From Streptomyces sp. NRRL F-2580 (GTDB lineage: Bacteria; Actinomycetota; Actinomycetes; Streptomycetales; Streptomycetaceae), in NCBI RefSeq assembly GCF_000720115.1, contig NZ_JOIR01000031.1, positions 47,893-111,892 of the forward strand: 64,000 nucleotides of DNA. The letters are read 5' to 3'. Every line of letters begins with the position of its first letter. Position 1 is the first letter of the stretch. Under the pieces are notes generated by a model that was not told the origin of the DNA, made no database searches, and worked only from the letters and a program-made list of their open reading frames with translations. Shown here piece after piece: positions 9,036 to 17,608 of this stretch. Both the position numbers and the translations under genes were made by a program.

Positions 9036-10028
9036 TCAGTCCTCCGCGTTGCCGGCGCCGCGGTGGCCGAGCCCGGTGCGCGCGGTGGTGGGGATGCGGC
9101 CCAGCCGGCCGGCCTGGAAGTCGTCGAAGGCCTGCTGGAGTTCGTGCTGGCTGTTCATGACGAACGGACCGTAGTGCGCCATCGGCTCCCGGATCGGACG
9201 GCCGCCGAGGAGCACGATCTCCAGGTCCGGGGCGTTGGAGTCCTGGGACTCGTCCGCCCGCACCGTGAGGGAGCCGCCCTCGCCGAAGACGGCCGTCTGC
9301 CCGGTGCGGACGGGCCGGCGGTCCTCGCCGACGGACCCGCGTCCGGCCATGACGTACGCCAGGGCGTTGAAGTCCTCGCGCCACGGCAGGGTGATCTGCG
9401 CGCCCGGCGAGACGGTCGCGTGGATCATCGTGATCGGGGTGTGGGTGATGCCCGGGCCCTGGTGGCCGTCGAGCTCACCGGCGATCACGCGCAGCAGGGA
9501 GCCGCCGTCCGGGGTGGTCAGCAGCTGGACCTGGCCGCCGCCGATGTCCTGGTAGCGCGGGGGCATCATCTTGTCGGATGCCGGGAGGTTCACCCACAGC
9601 TGGAGGCCGTGGAAGAGCCCGCCGGACACGACGAGGGACTCCGGCGGGGCCTCGATGTGCAGGAGGCCCGATCCGGCGGTCATCCACTGGGTGTCGCCGC
9701 CGTTGATGACTCCGCCGCCGCCGTTGCTGTCCTGGTGGACGAAGGTTCCGTCGATCAGGTACGTGACGGTCTCGAAGCCGCGGTGCGGGTGCCAGGGGGT
9801 GCCCTTGGGCTCTCCCGGCGCGTACTCCACCTCGCCCATCTGGTCCATCATGATGAACGGGTCGAGGTACTGGTAGTTGATCCCGGCGAAGGCGCGGCGC
9901 ACCGGGAATCCCTCGCCCTCGAACCCACCGGGAGCGGAGACGACGGCCAGCACCTTGCGCGGGACGGCGGCCTGCGGCTCGGCCACTCGCGGAAGGGTCA
10001 ACGGGTTCTCAACAGTCACTGCGGGCAT
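9036..10028 (-). CDS. Pirin family protein
   Basis: A 330-aa two-cupin pirin. The N-terminal cupin carries the metal-binding motif (GTPWHPHRGFETVTYLIDG, then TAGSGLLHIEAPP), with His/His/His/Glu ligands expected for Fe2+. The C-terminal cupin (PGAQITLPWREDFNALAYVMAG) lacks a clear metal site. Some bacterial pirins are quercetin dioxygenases and others modulate metabolic enzymes; the role here is unknown. The ATG is preceded by AAGGAGGTC at ideal spacing. A 23-bp palindrome of the size and AT-richness bound by MarR-type repressors lies just upstream (10048-10070), pointing to induction by a stress or phenolic signal. No MarR gene is adjacent. Confidence 0.93.
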   Translation of the reverse strand: MPAVTVENPLTLPRVAEPQAAVPRKVLAVVSAPGGFEGEGFPVRRAFAGINYQYLDPFIMMDQMGEVEYAPGEPKGTPWHPHRGFETVTYLIDGTFVHQDSNGGGGVINGGDTQWMTAGSGLLHIEAPPESLVVSGGLFHGLQLWVNLPASDKMMPPRYQDIGGGQVQLLTTPDGGSLLRVIAGELDGHQGPGITHTPITMIHATVSPGAQITLPWREDFNALAYVMAGRGSVGEDRRPVRTGQTAVFGEGGSLTVRADESQDSNAPDLEIVLLGGRPIREPMAHYGPFVMNSQHELQQAFDDFQAGRLGRIPTTARTGLGHRGAGNAED

Positions 10029-10047
10029 GGTCAGGACCTCCTTATGC

Positions 10048-10070
10048 TTCGAGTTTAGTTGAAACTCGAA
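10048..10070 (-). promoter_or_regulatory. Palindromic operator upstream of pirin
   Basis: TTCGAGTTT and AAACTCGAA are exact inverted 9-bp arms around a 5-bp spacer. The palindrome lies 20-42 bp upstream of the pirin ATG, within the expected promoter or leader. Its size fits a MarR/TetR-type dimer site; the binding protein is not identified. Confidence 0.65.
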
Positions 10071-10097
10071 CTTTCTGCCACACCTCGCAGAACAGAA

Positions 10098-10127
10098 GCG
10101 GCCCCGGGGGAATTCCCCCGGGGCCGC
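10098..10127. terminator. Perfect 30-bp palindrome, probable terminator
   Basis: The sequence from 10098 to 10127 is a perfect palindrome with its centre at GAATTC and no unpaired loop bases. It lies just past the TAA (10146-10148) of a small minus-strand open frame and upstream of the pirin promoter. It probably terminates minus-strand transcription before the pirin operator. Confidence 0.6.
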
Positions 10128-10145
10128 GAGTGGTCCGACCTGCGG

Positions 10146-10286
10146 TTACGGCGTGACGACGACCGAGTCGACCGGCGAGAGTGCCCTGAGCGCCCCGCCC
10201 AGCCCCTCCTCCAGCGTGCGCGTGCACGGCTCGACGAACCGGGGGTTGTCACCTTCCGGGCGCAGCAGGTCCCGCAGCGGGCGCAC
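10146..10286 (-). CDS. Possible small protein or C-terminal gene remnant
   Basis: From GTG 10286 the minus strand encodes 46 residues (VRPLRDLLRPEGDNPRF...LSPVDSVVVTP) with codon use like real genes of this genome (almost all third positions G or C). The open frame continues upstream without a good start to within the SseB-like gene, reading ...DGWTFFGRWRGG just before. It may be the end of a gene whose 5' half was lost, or a short unannotated gene. It is followed by the perfect palindrome at 10098-10127, which looks like its terminator. I do not recognise the family. Confidence 0.35.
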   Translation of the reverse strand: MRPLRDLLRPEGDNPRFVEPCTRTLEEGLGGALRALSPVDSVVVTP

Positions 10287-10360
10287 CCGGCCCGGTAGCT
10301 CCCGGCCGACCCCGCCCCGCCACCGGCCGAAAAACGTCCAGCCGTCCGCAGCAATGGCGT

Positions 10361-10819
10361 CTAGCCATACATGCGGCGCATGGCGAAGTCGACCATCTGC
10401 TCGACCGCCTTGGCGTCGAAGACCATCCGGTGGTCGCCCTCCATGTCGAGGACGAAGCCGTACCCGGTGGGCAGCAGGTCGATCACCTCGGCGCCGGTGA
10501 TCACGAAGTACTTGGACTCCTTGCCGGCGTACCGGCGGAGCTCCTTGAGCGTGGTGAACATGGGGATGACCGGCTGCTGCGTGTTGTGCAGCGCCAGGAA
10601 TCCTGGGGTCTCGCCGCGCGGGCAGTAGACCTTCGAGGTGGCGAAGATCTGCTGGAAGTCCTCCGCGGACAGGGACCCCGTGGTGAAGGCCCGCACCGCG
10701 TCGGCGAGCGACGGCGGCGATGGCTCGGGGTAGAGCGGCTGCTCGCCGTACCCGCCGGCCATCTGCTGCGGGGCGGCGTACTGCTGCCCTGCGCTCACGT
10801 TCTGGTCGTAGCCGTACAT
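10361..10819 (-). CDS. SseB-like protein
   Basis: A 152-aa cytosolic protein. After a Gln/Gly/Tyr-rich start ([19 protein letters not shown]) it matches the SseB N-terminal-like fold seen in many Streptomyces proteins: [45 protein letters not shown]...[31 protein letters not shown]. These proteins are named after E. coli SseB (enhanced serine sensitivity) but their function is not known. The ATG at 10819 was preferred because the upstream extension lacks coding character. It is divergent from the acyl-CoA dehydrogenase gene, with 172 bp between starts. Confidence 0.75.
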   Translation of the reverse strand: MYGYDQNVSAGQQYAAPQQMAGGYGEQPLYPEPSPPSLADAVRAFTTGSLSAEDFQQIFATSKVYCPRGETPGFLALHNTQQPVIPMFTTLKELRRYAGKESKYFVITGAEVIDLLPTGYGFVLDMEGDHRMVFDAKAVEQMVDFAMRRMYG

Positions 10820-10935
10820 GAGGGGAAGACTACCGACCTGCCCGTCACGCCCGGACACGCATTTCCCGCCAGGCTTGACGCTGGTCACAGTCGCCAGGGG
10901 TTGCACCTTATTACCGGCGGGTAGCATCATTACGT

Positions 10936-10947
10936 TACCGATTGGTA
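10936..10947 (+). promoter_or_regulatory. Short palindrome in promoter of acyl-CoA dehydrogenase
   Basis: TACC-GATT-GGTA lies 45-56 bp upstream of the dehydrogenase start in a locally AT-richer stretch (TACGTTACCGATTGGTATG). It could be an operator half of a TetR-type fatty-acid regulator, but 4-bp arms are weak evidence. Confidence 0.3.
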
Positions 10948-10991
10948 TGTACGAGGAACCTCTCTCCCCGAGCCTTAACGGAGCCGTCGCC

Positions 10992-12818
10992 ATGGGGCAC
11001 TACAAGTCGAATCTCCGCGACATCGAGTTCAACCTCTTCGAGGTGCTCGGCCGCGACAAGCAGTACGGCACCGGTCCGTTCGAGGAGATGGACACCGACA
11101 CCGCCAAGAGCGTCCTGTCCGAGCTCGCCCGCCTCGCCGAGAACGAGCTGGCCGAGTCCTTCGCGGACGCCGACCGCAACCCGCCGGTCTTCGACCCGGC
11201 CACCAACACCGCGCCCGTCCCGGCGTCCTTCAAGAAGAGCTACGAAGCCTTCATGGACTCCGAGTACTGGCGCCTGGGCCTGCCCGAGGAGATCGGCGGC
11301 ACCACCTCCCCCCGCTCCCTCATCTGGGCCTACGCGGAACTGCTGCTCGGCTCGAACCCGGCCGTGTGGATGTACTCCTCCGGCCCGGCGTTCGCCGGCG
11401 TCCTCTTCGAAGAGGGCAACGAGGCGCAGAAGAAGATCGCGCAGATAGCCGTCGAGAAGCGCTGGGGCTCCACCATGGTCCTCACCGAGCCGGACGCCGG
11501 CTCGGACGTGGGCGCCGGCCGCACCAAGGCCGTCCAGCAGGCCGACGGCTCCTGGCACATCGAGGGCGTCAAGCGCTTCATCACGTCCGGTGAGCACGAC
11601 ATGGAGGAGAACATCCTCCACTACGTCCTCGCGCGCCCCGAGGGCCACGGCCCGGGCACCAAGGGCCTGTCCCTCTTCCTCGTCCCGAAGTTCCACTTCG
11701 ACTGGGAGACCGGCGAGCTGGGCGAGCGCAACGGCGTCTACGCGACGAACGTCGAGCACAAGATGGGCCTCAAGGCCTCCAACACGTGCGAGATGACCTT
11801 CGGCGACCAGCACCCCGCCAAGGGCTGGCTGATCGGTGACAAGCACGACGGCATCCGCCAGATGTTCATGATCATCGAGTTCGCCCGCATGATGGTCGGC
11901 ACGAAGGCCATCGCGACGCTCTCCACCGGCTACCTGAACGCGCTGGAGTACGCCAAGGAGCGCGTGCAGGGACCGGACCTCGCGAACTTCATGGACAAGA
12001 CCGCGCCCAAGGTCACCATCACGCACCACCCCGACGTGCGCCGCTCGCTCATGACGCAGAAGGCCTACGCCGAGGGCATGCGCGCCCTCGTCCTGCACAC
12101 CGCGACCGTCCAGGACGAGATCCAGGTCAAGCAGGCCGCGGGCGAGGACGCCTCCGCCCTCATAGGCCTGAACGACCTGCTCCTGCCGATCGTCAAGGGC
12201 TACGGCTCGGAGAAGTCGTACGAGCAGCTCGCGCAGTCCCTGCAGACCTTCGGCGGCTCCGGGTACCTCCAGGAGTACCCGATCGAGCAGTACATCCGCG
12301 ACGCCAAGATCGACACCCTCTACGAGGGCACCACGGCCATCCAGGGCCAGGACTTCTTCTTCCGGAAGATCGTCCGCGACCAGGGCGCCTCGCTGAACCT
12401 CCTCTCCGAGACGATCAAGAAGTTCCTGGCCGAGGCCGTCGGCGGCGAGGAGCTGGCCGGCGCCCGCGACGCGCTCGCCAAGGCCGCCGTGGACCTGGAG
12501 GCCATCGTCGGCCAGATGATCGTCGACCTCACCGCCACCGGCGAGGACGTCAAGAACATCTACAAGGTCGGCCAGAACACCACCCGCCTGCTGATGGCCT
12601 CCGGCGACGTGGTCGTCGGATACCTGCTGCTCCGGGGCGCCGCCGTGGCCGCCGAGAAGCTCGCGACGGCCTCCGCGAAGGACGTCCCCTTCTACACCGG
12701 CAAGATCGCCGCCGCGAAGTTCTTCGCGGCCGAGGTCCTCCCGGGCGTCTCCGTCCGCCGCGCGCTGGCCGAGGCCGTCGACAACTCCCTCATGGAGCTC
12801 GACGAAGCCGCCTTCTAG
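10992..12818 (+). CDS. Acyl-CoA dehydrogenase, FadE5-like
   Basis: A 608-aa flavoprotein that introduces the alpha,beta double bond into acyl-CoAs in beta-oxidation, passing electrons to ETF. It is of the long type with an extra C-terminal domain, like M. tuberculosis FadE5, rather than the ~380-aa type. An N-terminal helical region ([20 protein letters not shown]) precedes the core with the FAD/substrate segment ([15 protein letters not shown]) and the C-terminal signature [15 protein letters not shown]. The latter leads to [11 protein letters not shown], whose Glu is the likely catalytic base. The start is the ATG with GGAG about 10 nt upstream. It is monocistronic, with a GC-rich hairpin after it. 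Confidence 0.93.
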   Translation: MGHYKSNLRDIEFNLFEVLGRDKQYGTGPFEEMDTDTAKSVLSELARLAENELAESFADADRNPPVFDPATNTAPVPASFKKSYEAFMDSEYWRLGLPEEIGGTTSPRSLIWAYAELLLGSNPAVWMYSSGPAFAGVLFEEGNEAQKKIAQIAVEKRWGSTMVLTEPDAGSDVGAGRTKAVQQADGSWHIEGVKRFITSGEHDMEENILHYVLARPEGHGPGTKGLSLFLVPKFHFDWETGELGERNGVYATNVEHKMGLKASNTCEMTFGDQHPAKGWLIGDKHDGIRQMFMIIEFARMMVGTKAIATLSTGYLNALEYAKERVQGPDLANFMDKTAPKVTITHHPDVRRSLMTQKAYAEGMRALVLHTATVQDEIQVKQAAGEDASALIGLNDLLLPIVKGYGSEKSYEQLAQSLQTFGGSGYLQEYPIEQYIRDAKIDTLYEGTTAIQGQDFFFRKIVRDQGASLNLLSETIKKFLAEAVGGEELAGARDALAKAAVDLEAIVGQMIVDLTATGEDVKNIYKVGQNTTRLLMASGDVVVGYLLLRGAAVAAEKLATASAKDVPFYTGKIAAAKFFAAEVLPGVSVRRALAEAVDNSLMELDEAAF

Positions 12819-12870
12819 GCAGCTCGCGGGCCGCACCGGCCCGCCGCACCAGTACGCCGTGTACGCACAG

Positions 12871-12901
12871 CGGCCGGGTCCCCCGCACGGGGTCCCGGCC
12901 G
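12871..12901 (+). terminator. Terminator after acyl-CoA dehydrogenase
   Basis: CGGCCGGG plus CCCC pair with GGGG plus CCCGGCCG around a short loop, with a single T-T mismatch in the stem. It starts 53 bp past the stop codon. Confidence 0.65.
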
Positions 12902-12986
12902 TCGGCGCATGCGCCGCCTGGTCCGCCCCGGGGCCCCTGTCCTGCGGCTTTCCCCTATGTCAGCCGTTCATGGGACGCTCGTACGC

Positions 12987-13715
12987 ATGAGTCCACAGGA
13001 TCAGCACGGCAGCAGGGGGTACTCCGTCCCCACCGGGCGCCCGTACGCCCTCAAGGAGCTGCAGGCGAGCCTGGGCAGTCTCGGCGACCACCTGCGCGAG
13101 CTGTACGACGGCGCCCACCCCGCCGAGTACGACACCATCGCCGACGCGCTGTACGTGGCCTTCCAGACCGCCGCCGGGCTGGCCCCCGCCAAGAGCTACA
13201 CCGGCTGCTCCGAGCACCCCAACGGCGCCCTCGACCCCGAGGCGCCCGACGGCTGGGGCCGCTGCCTCATCTGCAACGACCGGCGGCGCCTCGGCCGGCG
13301 CCGGCACGGCGGCCCCCCCGCCGCCCCCGCCGGCGAACAGCGCCGCCTCGGGTACCCCGTACCGGAGGGCCCGTACACCCTCCAGGCACTGCGCGCGTGC
13401 GTGCGCACCGTCGAGGACCAGCGGTTCCACCTGGGCCTGTCCTCCCCCGCCGAGGACTTCGTCCGCATCGCCGACGACCTCCACCGCGCCTTCATCGTCG
13501 CCCGCGAACTGTCCCGGCCGCGCAACGCCTCGGGCTGCTCCGAACACCCCGGCGCACCCATCGACCCCGACGCACCCCCCGGTGAGGCCTGTATCTTCTG
13601 CGCCGGACGCAAGAGACGCGCGCAGCGCTCCCCGCAGACCCCGGAGATGCTCCCGCGCATCCGACGGGGCGAGCGCAGACAACTGCAGCGCCGATTCGAG
13701 CGACCGCCGGGCTGA
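12987..13715 (+). CDS. Hypothetical protein with duplicated CxEH...CxxC (zinc-ribbon-like) module
   Basis: A 242-aa protein that I do not recognise. It consists of two similar halves. Each has a helical part (about 65 residues, ADALYVAFQTAAGLAPAK / ADDLHRAFIVARELSRPR) followed by GCSEHPxxxxDPxAP...C-I-x-C and a basic tail. Each module thus offers Cys, His, Cys, Cys, a plausible zinc site. The C-terminus is strongly basic (RIRRGERRQLQRRFERPPG), which suggests nucleic-acid or ribosome contact. The ATG at 12987 was chosen because the first repeat begins soon after; ATG 12909 and 12957 are in frame but precede low-coding sequence. It lies 102 bp upstream of the M18 aminopeptidase on the same strand. 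Confidence 0.7.
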   Translation: MSPQDQHGSRGYSVPTGRPYALKELQASLGSLGDHLRELYDGAHPAEYDTIADALYVAFQTAAGLAPAKSYTGCSEHPNGALDPEAPDGWGRCLICNDRRRLGRRRHGGPPAAPAGEQRRLGYPVPEGPYTLQALRACVRTVEDQRFHLGLSSPAEDFVRIADDLHRAFIVARELSRPRNASGCSEHPGAPIDPDAPPGEACIFCAGRKRRAQRSPQTPEMLPRIRRGERRQLQRRFERPPG

Positions 13716-13817
13716 GAACCGACAAGGACCGCAGATCACCCACCCTGCGGACCCTGACCTCCGGCTATCCGTCGCAGTCCGGCCATGGCGAACACGACCG
13801 TCGTTAAGGTGAACCAC

Positions 13818-15110
13818 ATGAGCTCTCCCGCCCGCTTCGACCGCGGCCACACCGACGATCTGATGACCTTCCTGACGGCCAGTCCGTCGCCGTACCACGC
13901 CGTGGCCAACGCGGCCGAGCGGCTGGAGAAGGCAGGCTTCAGGCAGTTGTCGGAAACGGACGCCTGGGATGCGGGCACCGGGGGCAAGTTCGTGCTCCGC
14001 GGCGGTGCGCTCATCGCCTGGTACGTCCCCGAAGGCGCCGCCGCGCACACCCCGTTCAGGATCGTGGGCGCGCACACCGACTCCCCGAACCTGCGGGTCA
14101 AGCCGCAGCCGGACACCGGCTCCCAGGGCTGGCGGCAGATCGCCGTCGAGATCTACGGCGGCACCCTGCTCAACACCTGGCTCGACCGCGACCTCGGCCT
14201 CGCCGGCCGGCTGACCCTGCGCGACGGCAGCGAGCGCCTGGTGAACGTGGACCGCGCACTGCTGCGCGTGCCCCAACTCGCCGTGCATCTGGACCGGTCG
14301 GTGAACACCGACGGCCTCAAGCTCGACAAGCAGCGGCACATGCAGCCGATCTGGGGCCTGGGCGACGTGCACGAGGGCGACCTGATCGCCTTCCTCGAAG
14401 AGGAAGAGGACCTGGAACAGGGCTCGGTGGCCGGCTGGGACCTGATGGTCCACTCCATCGAACCGCCCGCGTACCTCGGCCGCGACCGCGAGCTCGTGGC
14501 CGGCCCGCGCATGGACAACCTGCTGTCCGTGCACGCGGGCGTCGCGGCGCTGGCCGCGGTGTCGGGCTCCGAGAAGCTCGACCACATCCCGGTGCTCGCC
14601 GCCTTCGACCACGAGGAGAACGGCTCGCAGTCGGACACCGGCGCGGACGGCCCGCTGCTGGGGAACGTGCTGGAACGTTCAGTCTTCGCACGCGGGGGCT
14701 CGTACGAGGACCGCGCGCGGGCCTTCGCCGGCACCATCTGCCTGTCCTCGGACACCGGCCACGCCGTGCACCCCAACTACGGGGAACGGCACGACCCGAC
14801 GCACCACCCGCGCGCCAACGGCGGCCCGATCCTGAAGGTCAACGTCAACCAGCGGTACGCGACGGACGGCAGCGGGCGCGCGGTGTTCGCGAGCGCCTGC
14901 GAGCGGGCCGGCGTGCCGTGGCAGACCTTCGTCTCCAACAACTCCATGCCGTGCGGCACGACCATCGGCCCGATCACGGCCGCCCGCCACGGGATCCAGA
15001 CCGTGGACATCGGCGTCGCGATCCTGTCGATGCACAGCGCGCGCGAACTGTGCGGCGCGGACGACCCGTACCTCCTCGCCAACGCCCTGGTCGCCTTCCT
15101 GGAGGGCTGA
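13818..15110 (+). CDS. M18 family aminopeptidase
   Basis: A 430-aa dinuclear-zinc aminopeptidase of the M18 (aspartyl aminopeptidase/ApeB) family, which removes N-terminal residues from peptides in the cytosol. Metal-ligand motifs are in order: IVGAHTDSPNLRVK (His/Asp), AFDHEENGSQS (catalytic Glu and ligand Glu), and a C-terminal His region (SSDTGHAVHPNY, ANGGPILKVN, SNNSMPCGTTIGP). The AAGGTG 6 nt before the ATG at 13818 fixes the start. Length is typical of bacterial M18 enzymes. It is convergent with the thioredoxin-NHL gene, 29 bp apart. Substrate preference (acidic residues in eukaryotic relatives) is not evident. Confidence 0.94.
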   Translation: MSSPARFDRGHTDDLMTFLTASPSPYHAVANAAERLEKAGFRQLSETDAWDAGTGGKFVLRGGALIAWYVPEGAAAHTPFRIVGAHTDSPNLRVKPQPDTGSQGWRQIAVEIYGGTLLNTWLDRDLGLAGRLTLRDGSERLVNVDRALLRVPQLAVHLDRSVNTDGLKLDKQRHMQPIWGLGDVHEGDLIAFLEEEEDLEQGSVAGWDLMVHSIEPPAYLGRDRELVAGPRMDNLLSVHAGVAALAAVSGSEKLDHIPVLAAFDHEENGSQSDTGADGPLLGNVLERSVFARGGSYEDRARAFAGTICLSSDTGHAVHPNYGERHDPTHHPRANGGPILKVNVNQRYATDGSGRAVFASACERAGVPWQTFVSNNSMPCGTTIGPITAARHGIQTVDIGVAILSMHSARELCGADDPYLLANALVAFLEG

Positions 15111-15139
15111 CCCCCCAGGAAGGCCCGCAGGGGCCCAGG

Positions 15140-16984
15140 TCACCCCTCCTCGTCCATCCCGGCGAGGACGAGGGGCAGCCGGGAGGCGCCGTCGGCGGTG
15201 ACCCGGACGGGCACGCCCCAGTCCTGCTGGTGGACGTGGCAGGCCGGGTACTCGTTGGCCGGGTCGTCGTCGCAGGACGCCGCCATCGCGGACACGTGCA
15301 GCACGCCCTCGGTGACCTCCGGGCTCAGCGCCAGCTCCCGGAACAGGTCGGTCCCGGCGCCCTCGCCCCCGGCGAGGAGCTCCGGCGGGGTCGAGGAGAC
15401 GAGCAGCCGGGTGGACGGCCCGTAGCGGGTGTCGAGCTTCTGCCCGCCCGGCGCCTGGAACACCACGTCGAGCCGGAGCGTGCCGGGCGCCACCTCGGTG
15501 GCGGCCCGCTGCGTACGGTGCGCCACGGACTCGACCCGTACGGCCTCCTCCGGGAGCCGCAGCCGGGTCAGCCGGTGCCGGGCCGACTCGACGACCACGA
15601 TGTCGTCGCCGACCAGCACGGCGTCGCTGGGCTCGCGCAGGTCGGTGGCGAGCGTGGTCACCTGCCCGGTGGCGGGGTCGTAGCGCCGCAGCGCGTGGTT
15701 GTACGTGTCGGACACCGCGACCGAGCCGTCGGGCAGCGCGGTCACCCCGAGCGGGTGCTGGAGCAGGGCCTGGCCCGCGTCCCCGTCCCGGTGCCCGAAG
15801 TCGAACAGGCCCGTGCCGACGGCCGAGGTGACGGCGTAGCCGGTGTCGGTGGGGTGGACGTACCGGAGGGCACTGGTCTCGGAGTCGGCGATCCACAGCC
15901 GGTCCCCGGCGGCCGCGAGGCCCGAGGGCTGGGCGAACCACGCCTCGGCGGCGGGCCCGTCGAGCAGCCCCTCGTTGGTGGTACCGGCGGCGACGGCGAC
16001 GGTGCCGCTCTCCGGATCCCAGGTCCACAGCTGGTGCACACCGGCCATCGCGATCCACACCTTGCCCTGCCACCAGGCCACGTCCCACGGCGAGGAGAGG
16101 TCCACCTCCAGGGCGGGGCCGGAGGTGGGCGACCCCTGCCACCACTGGCGCCCGGTGCCGGCGACGGTCTCCACGTGCCCGGTGGCCGGGTCGTAGGTCC
16201 GCAGCGCGTGGTTGACGGTGTCGGCGACCACGACCCTGCCGTCGGGCAGCAGCGCGAGGCCCTGCGGCTCGCTGAAGCTGTCACCGCCGAAGCCGCGCTC
16301 GCCGGTGCCGACGCGGCGTACGACGCTCTCGCCGTCCGCGTCCAGCTCGACGAGCTGGTGCCGCGTGGTGTCCGACACCAGCAGGTTGCCGCTCGGCAGC
16401 AGCACCGCCTTCCCGGGGAACCGCAGGTCGCTCGCGACCGGCTCCGGCGCCACGTACGGCCCGTCCCCGCGCCGCAGCGTCCCCTTGGCCTCGTGCTCGG
16501 CCTCCAGCTCCTCCACCAGCTTCGCAATGGCGTGCGCGTGCCCCTCACCGGCGTGCTGGGCGACGATGTACCCCTCGGGGTCGATCACGACGAGCGTGGG
16601 CCAGGCCCGCACGGCGTACTGCTTCCAAGTCGCGAGCTCGGGATCGTCCAGCACGGGGTGGTGCACCTCGTACCGCTCGACGGCGTCGACGACCGCGGCG
16701 TGCTCGGCCTCGTGCACGAACTTCGGCGAATGCACCCCGATGATCACGACGGTGTCGCGGTGCTTCTCCTCCAGCTCGCGCAGCTCGTCGAGGACGTGCA
16801 GGCAGTTGATGCAGCAGAAGGTCCAGAAATCCAGGATCGCGATACGTCCCCGCAGGTCGGCGAGGGTCAGCTCCTTGCCTCCGGTGTTCAGCCAGCCGCC
16901 CTTGCCGATCAGCTCGGGGGCACGGACACGGGCACGCTTGCGGGGTGCGGGCGCGGGGGTGGGCGCCGGGGCAGCATCGTTCAT
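15140..16984 (-). CDS. Thioredoxin-like protein with NHL repeats
   Basis: A 614-aa protein. Residues of about 20-180 form a thioredoxin/TlpA fold with a redox CxxC (WTFCCINCLHV; active pair C-I-N-C). The rest is a run of NHL beta-propeller repeats (GNLLVSDTTRHQLVELD, GRVVVADTVNHALRTYD, GSVAVSDTYNHALRRYD). The arrangement resembles the vertebrate NHLRC2 architecture, which is also found in actinobacteria. There is no signal peptide; the start is an Ala/Pro-rich segment followed by a basic cluster (PRKRARVRA). The role is unknown, but a redox function on a protein scaffold is likely. The ATG at 16984 has AAGG immediately upstream, so the exact start is uncertain. Confidence 0.88.
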   Translation of the reverse strand: MNDAAPAPTPAPAPRKRARVRAPELIGKGGWLNTGGKELTLADLRGRIAILDFWTFCCINCLHVLDELRELEEKHRDTVVIIGVHSPKFVHEAEHAAVVDAVERYEVHHPVLDDPELATWKQYAVRAWPTLVVIDPEGYIVAQHAGEGHAHAIAKLVEELEAEHEAKGTLRRGDGPYVAPEPVASDLRFPGKAVLLPSGNLLVSDTTRHQLVELDADGESVVRRVGTGERGFGGDSFSEPQGLALLPDGRVVVADTVNHALRTYDPATGHVETVAGTGRQWWQGSPTSGPALEVDLSSPWDVAWWQGKVWIAMAGVHQLWTWDPESGTVAVAAGTTNEGLLDGPAAEAWFAQPSGLAAAGDRLWIADSETSALRYVHPTDTGYAVTSAVGTGLFDFGHRDGDAGQALLQHPLGVTALPDGSVAVSDTYNHALRRYDPATGQVTTLATDLREPSDAVLVGDDIVVVESARHRLTRLRLPEEAVRVESVAHRTQRAATEVAPGTLRLDVVFQAPGGQKLDTRYGPSTRLLVSSTPPELLAGGEGAGTDLFRELALSPEVTEGVLHVSAMAASCDDDPANEYPACHVHQQDWGVPVRVTADGASRLPLVLAGMDEEG

Positions 16985-17106
16985 CCTTCAAGCTTGCCAT
17001 CCGGGTATGAACACCGGGTCACAGGTCCAGGTGCACCCGCGAGGGTGACGACGGCCGGACAGGACACGTGGGAGTCTGAAGGCAGGCAGCGAAGGAGGCG
17101 CCCGGC

Positions 17107-17579
17107 ATGACCACCGCGCACGACTACAGCGAGGGCATCGACCCCGAGGGCGCACTGAAGTACGCCATCCAGCGCCACAGCGGGGACCGCACCGAGATCG
17201 TCGAAGGGGTCATCACCAACGCGACGCCGAGTTGGGACCACGAGCGGGTCGCGAAGATCGTGCGCCGCCAGATCGAAGCCAGGGTGGACGAGCTCGACTG
17301 CGTGGAAGGCTCCGGGAACCTGGACCCGATCAGACACTGCTGATCGTCGAGATCACCTCCGAGTCCAACGCGGATACCGACCGTGTCGTCAAGCGCAAGC
17401 GGTACGCCGAGTACGGCGCGCCGCTCTACCTGCTGGTCGACCGGTTGGAGAAGACCGTCACGCTGTTCGCGGAGCCCGGGCGGCTCGGGTACACGAAGGT
17501 CGACGGCCCCCACCCCTTCGGGACGCCGGTGCGGCTGCCCGAGCCGTTCGGGATCGACCTCGACACCGGTGGGCTCTAG
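17107..17579 (+). pseudogene. Uma2 family (DUF820) nuclease, internally deleted and frameshifted
   Basis: The gene starts well (GAAGGAGG before the ATG) and encodes a Uma2-type N-terminus (YAIQRHSGDRTEIVEGVI) up to GSGNLDP, where it meets a stop at 17341-17343. The Uma2 sequence resumes in the +2 frame at PDQTLLIVEITSESNADTD and runs to 17579. Intact relatives have roughly 25-30 more residues between these points, including an Asp of the PD-(D/E)XK-like site, so this is a deletion plus frameshift rather than one sequencing error. Uma2 proteins are common, multi-copy, putative restriction-fold proteins in Streptomyces and often decay. The remaining part is probably not functional. Confidence 0.8.
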
Positions 17580-17608
17580 CCGGTGGTCAGCCGGTAGCGT
17601 GCGCAGGC

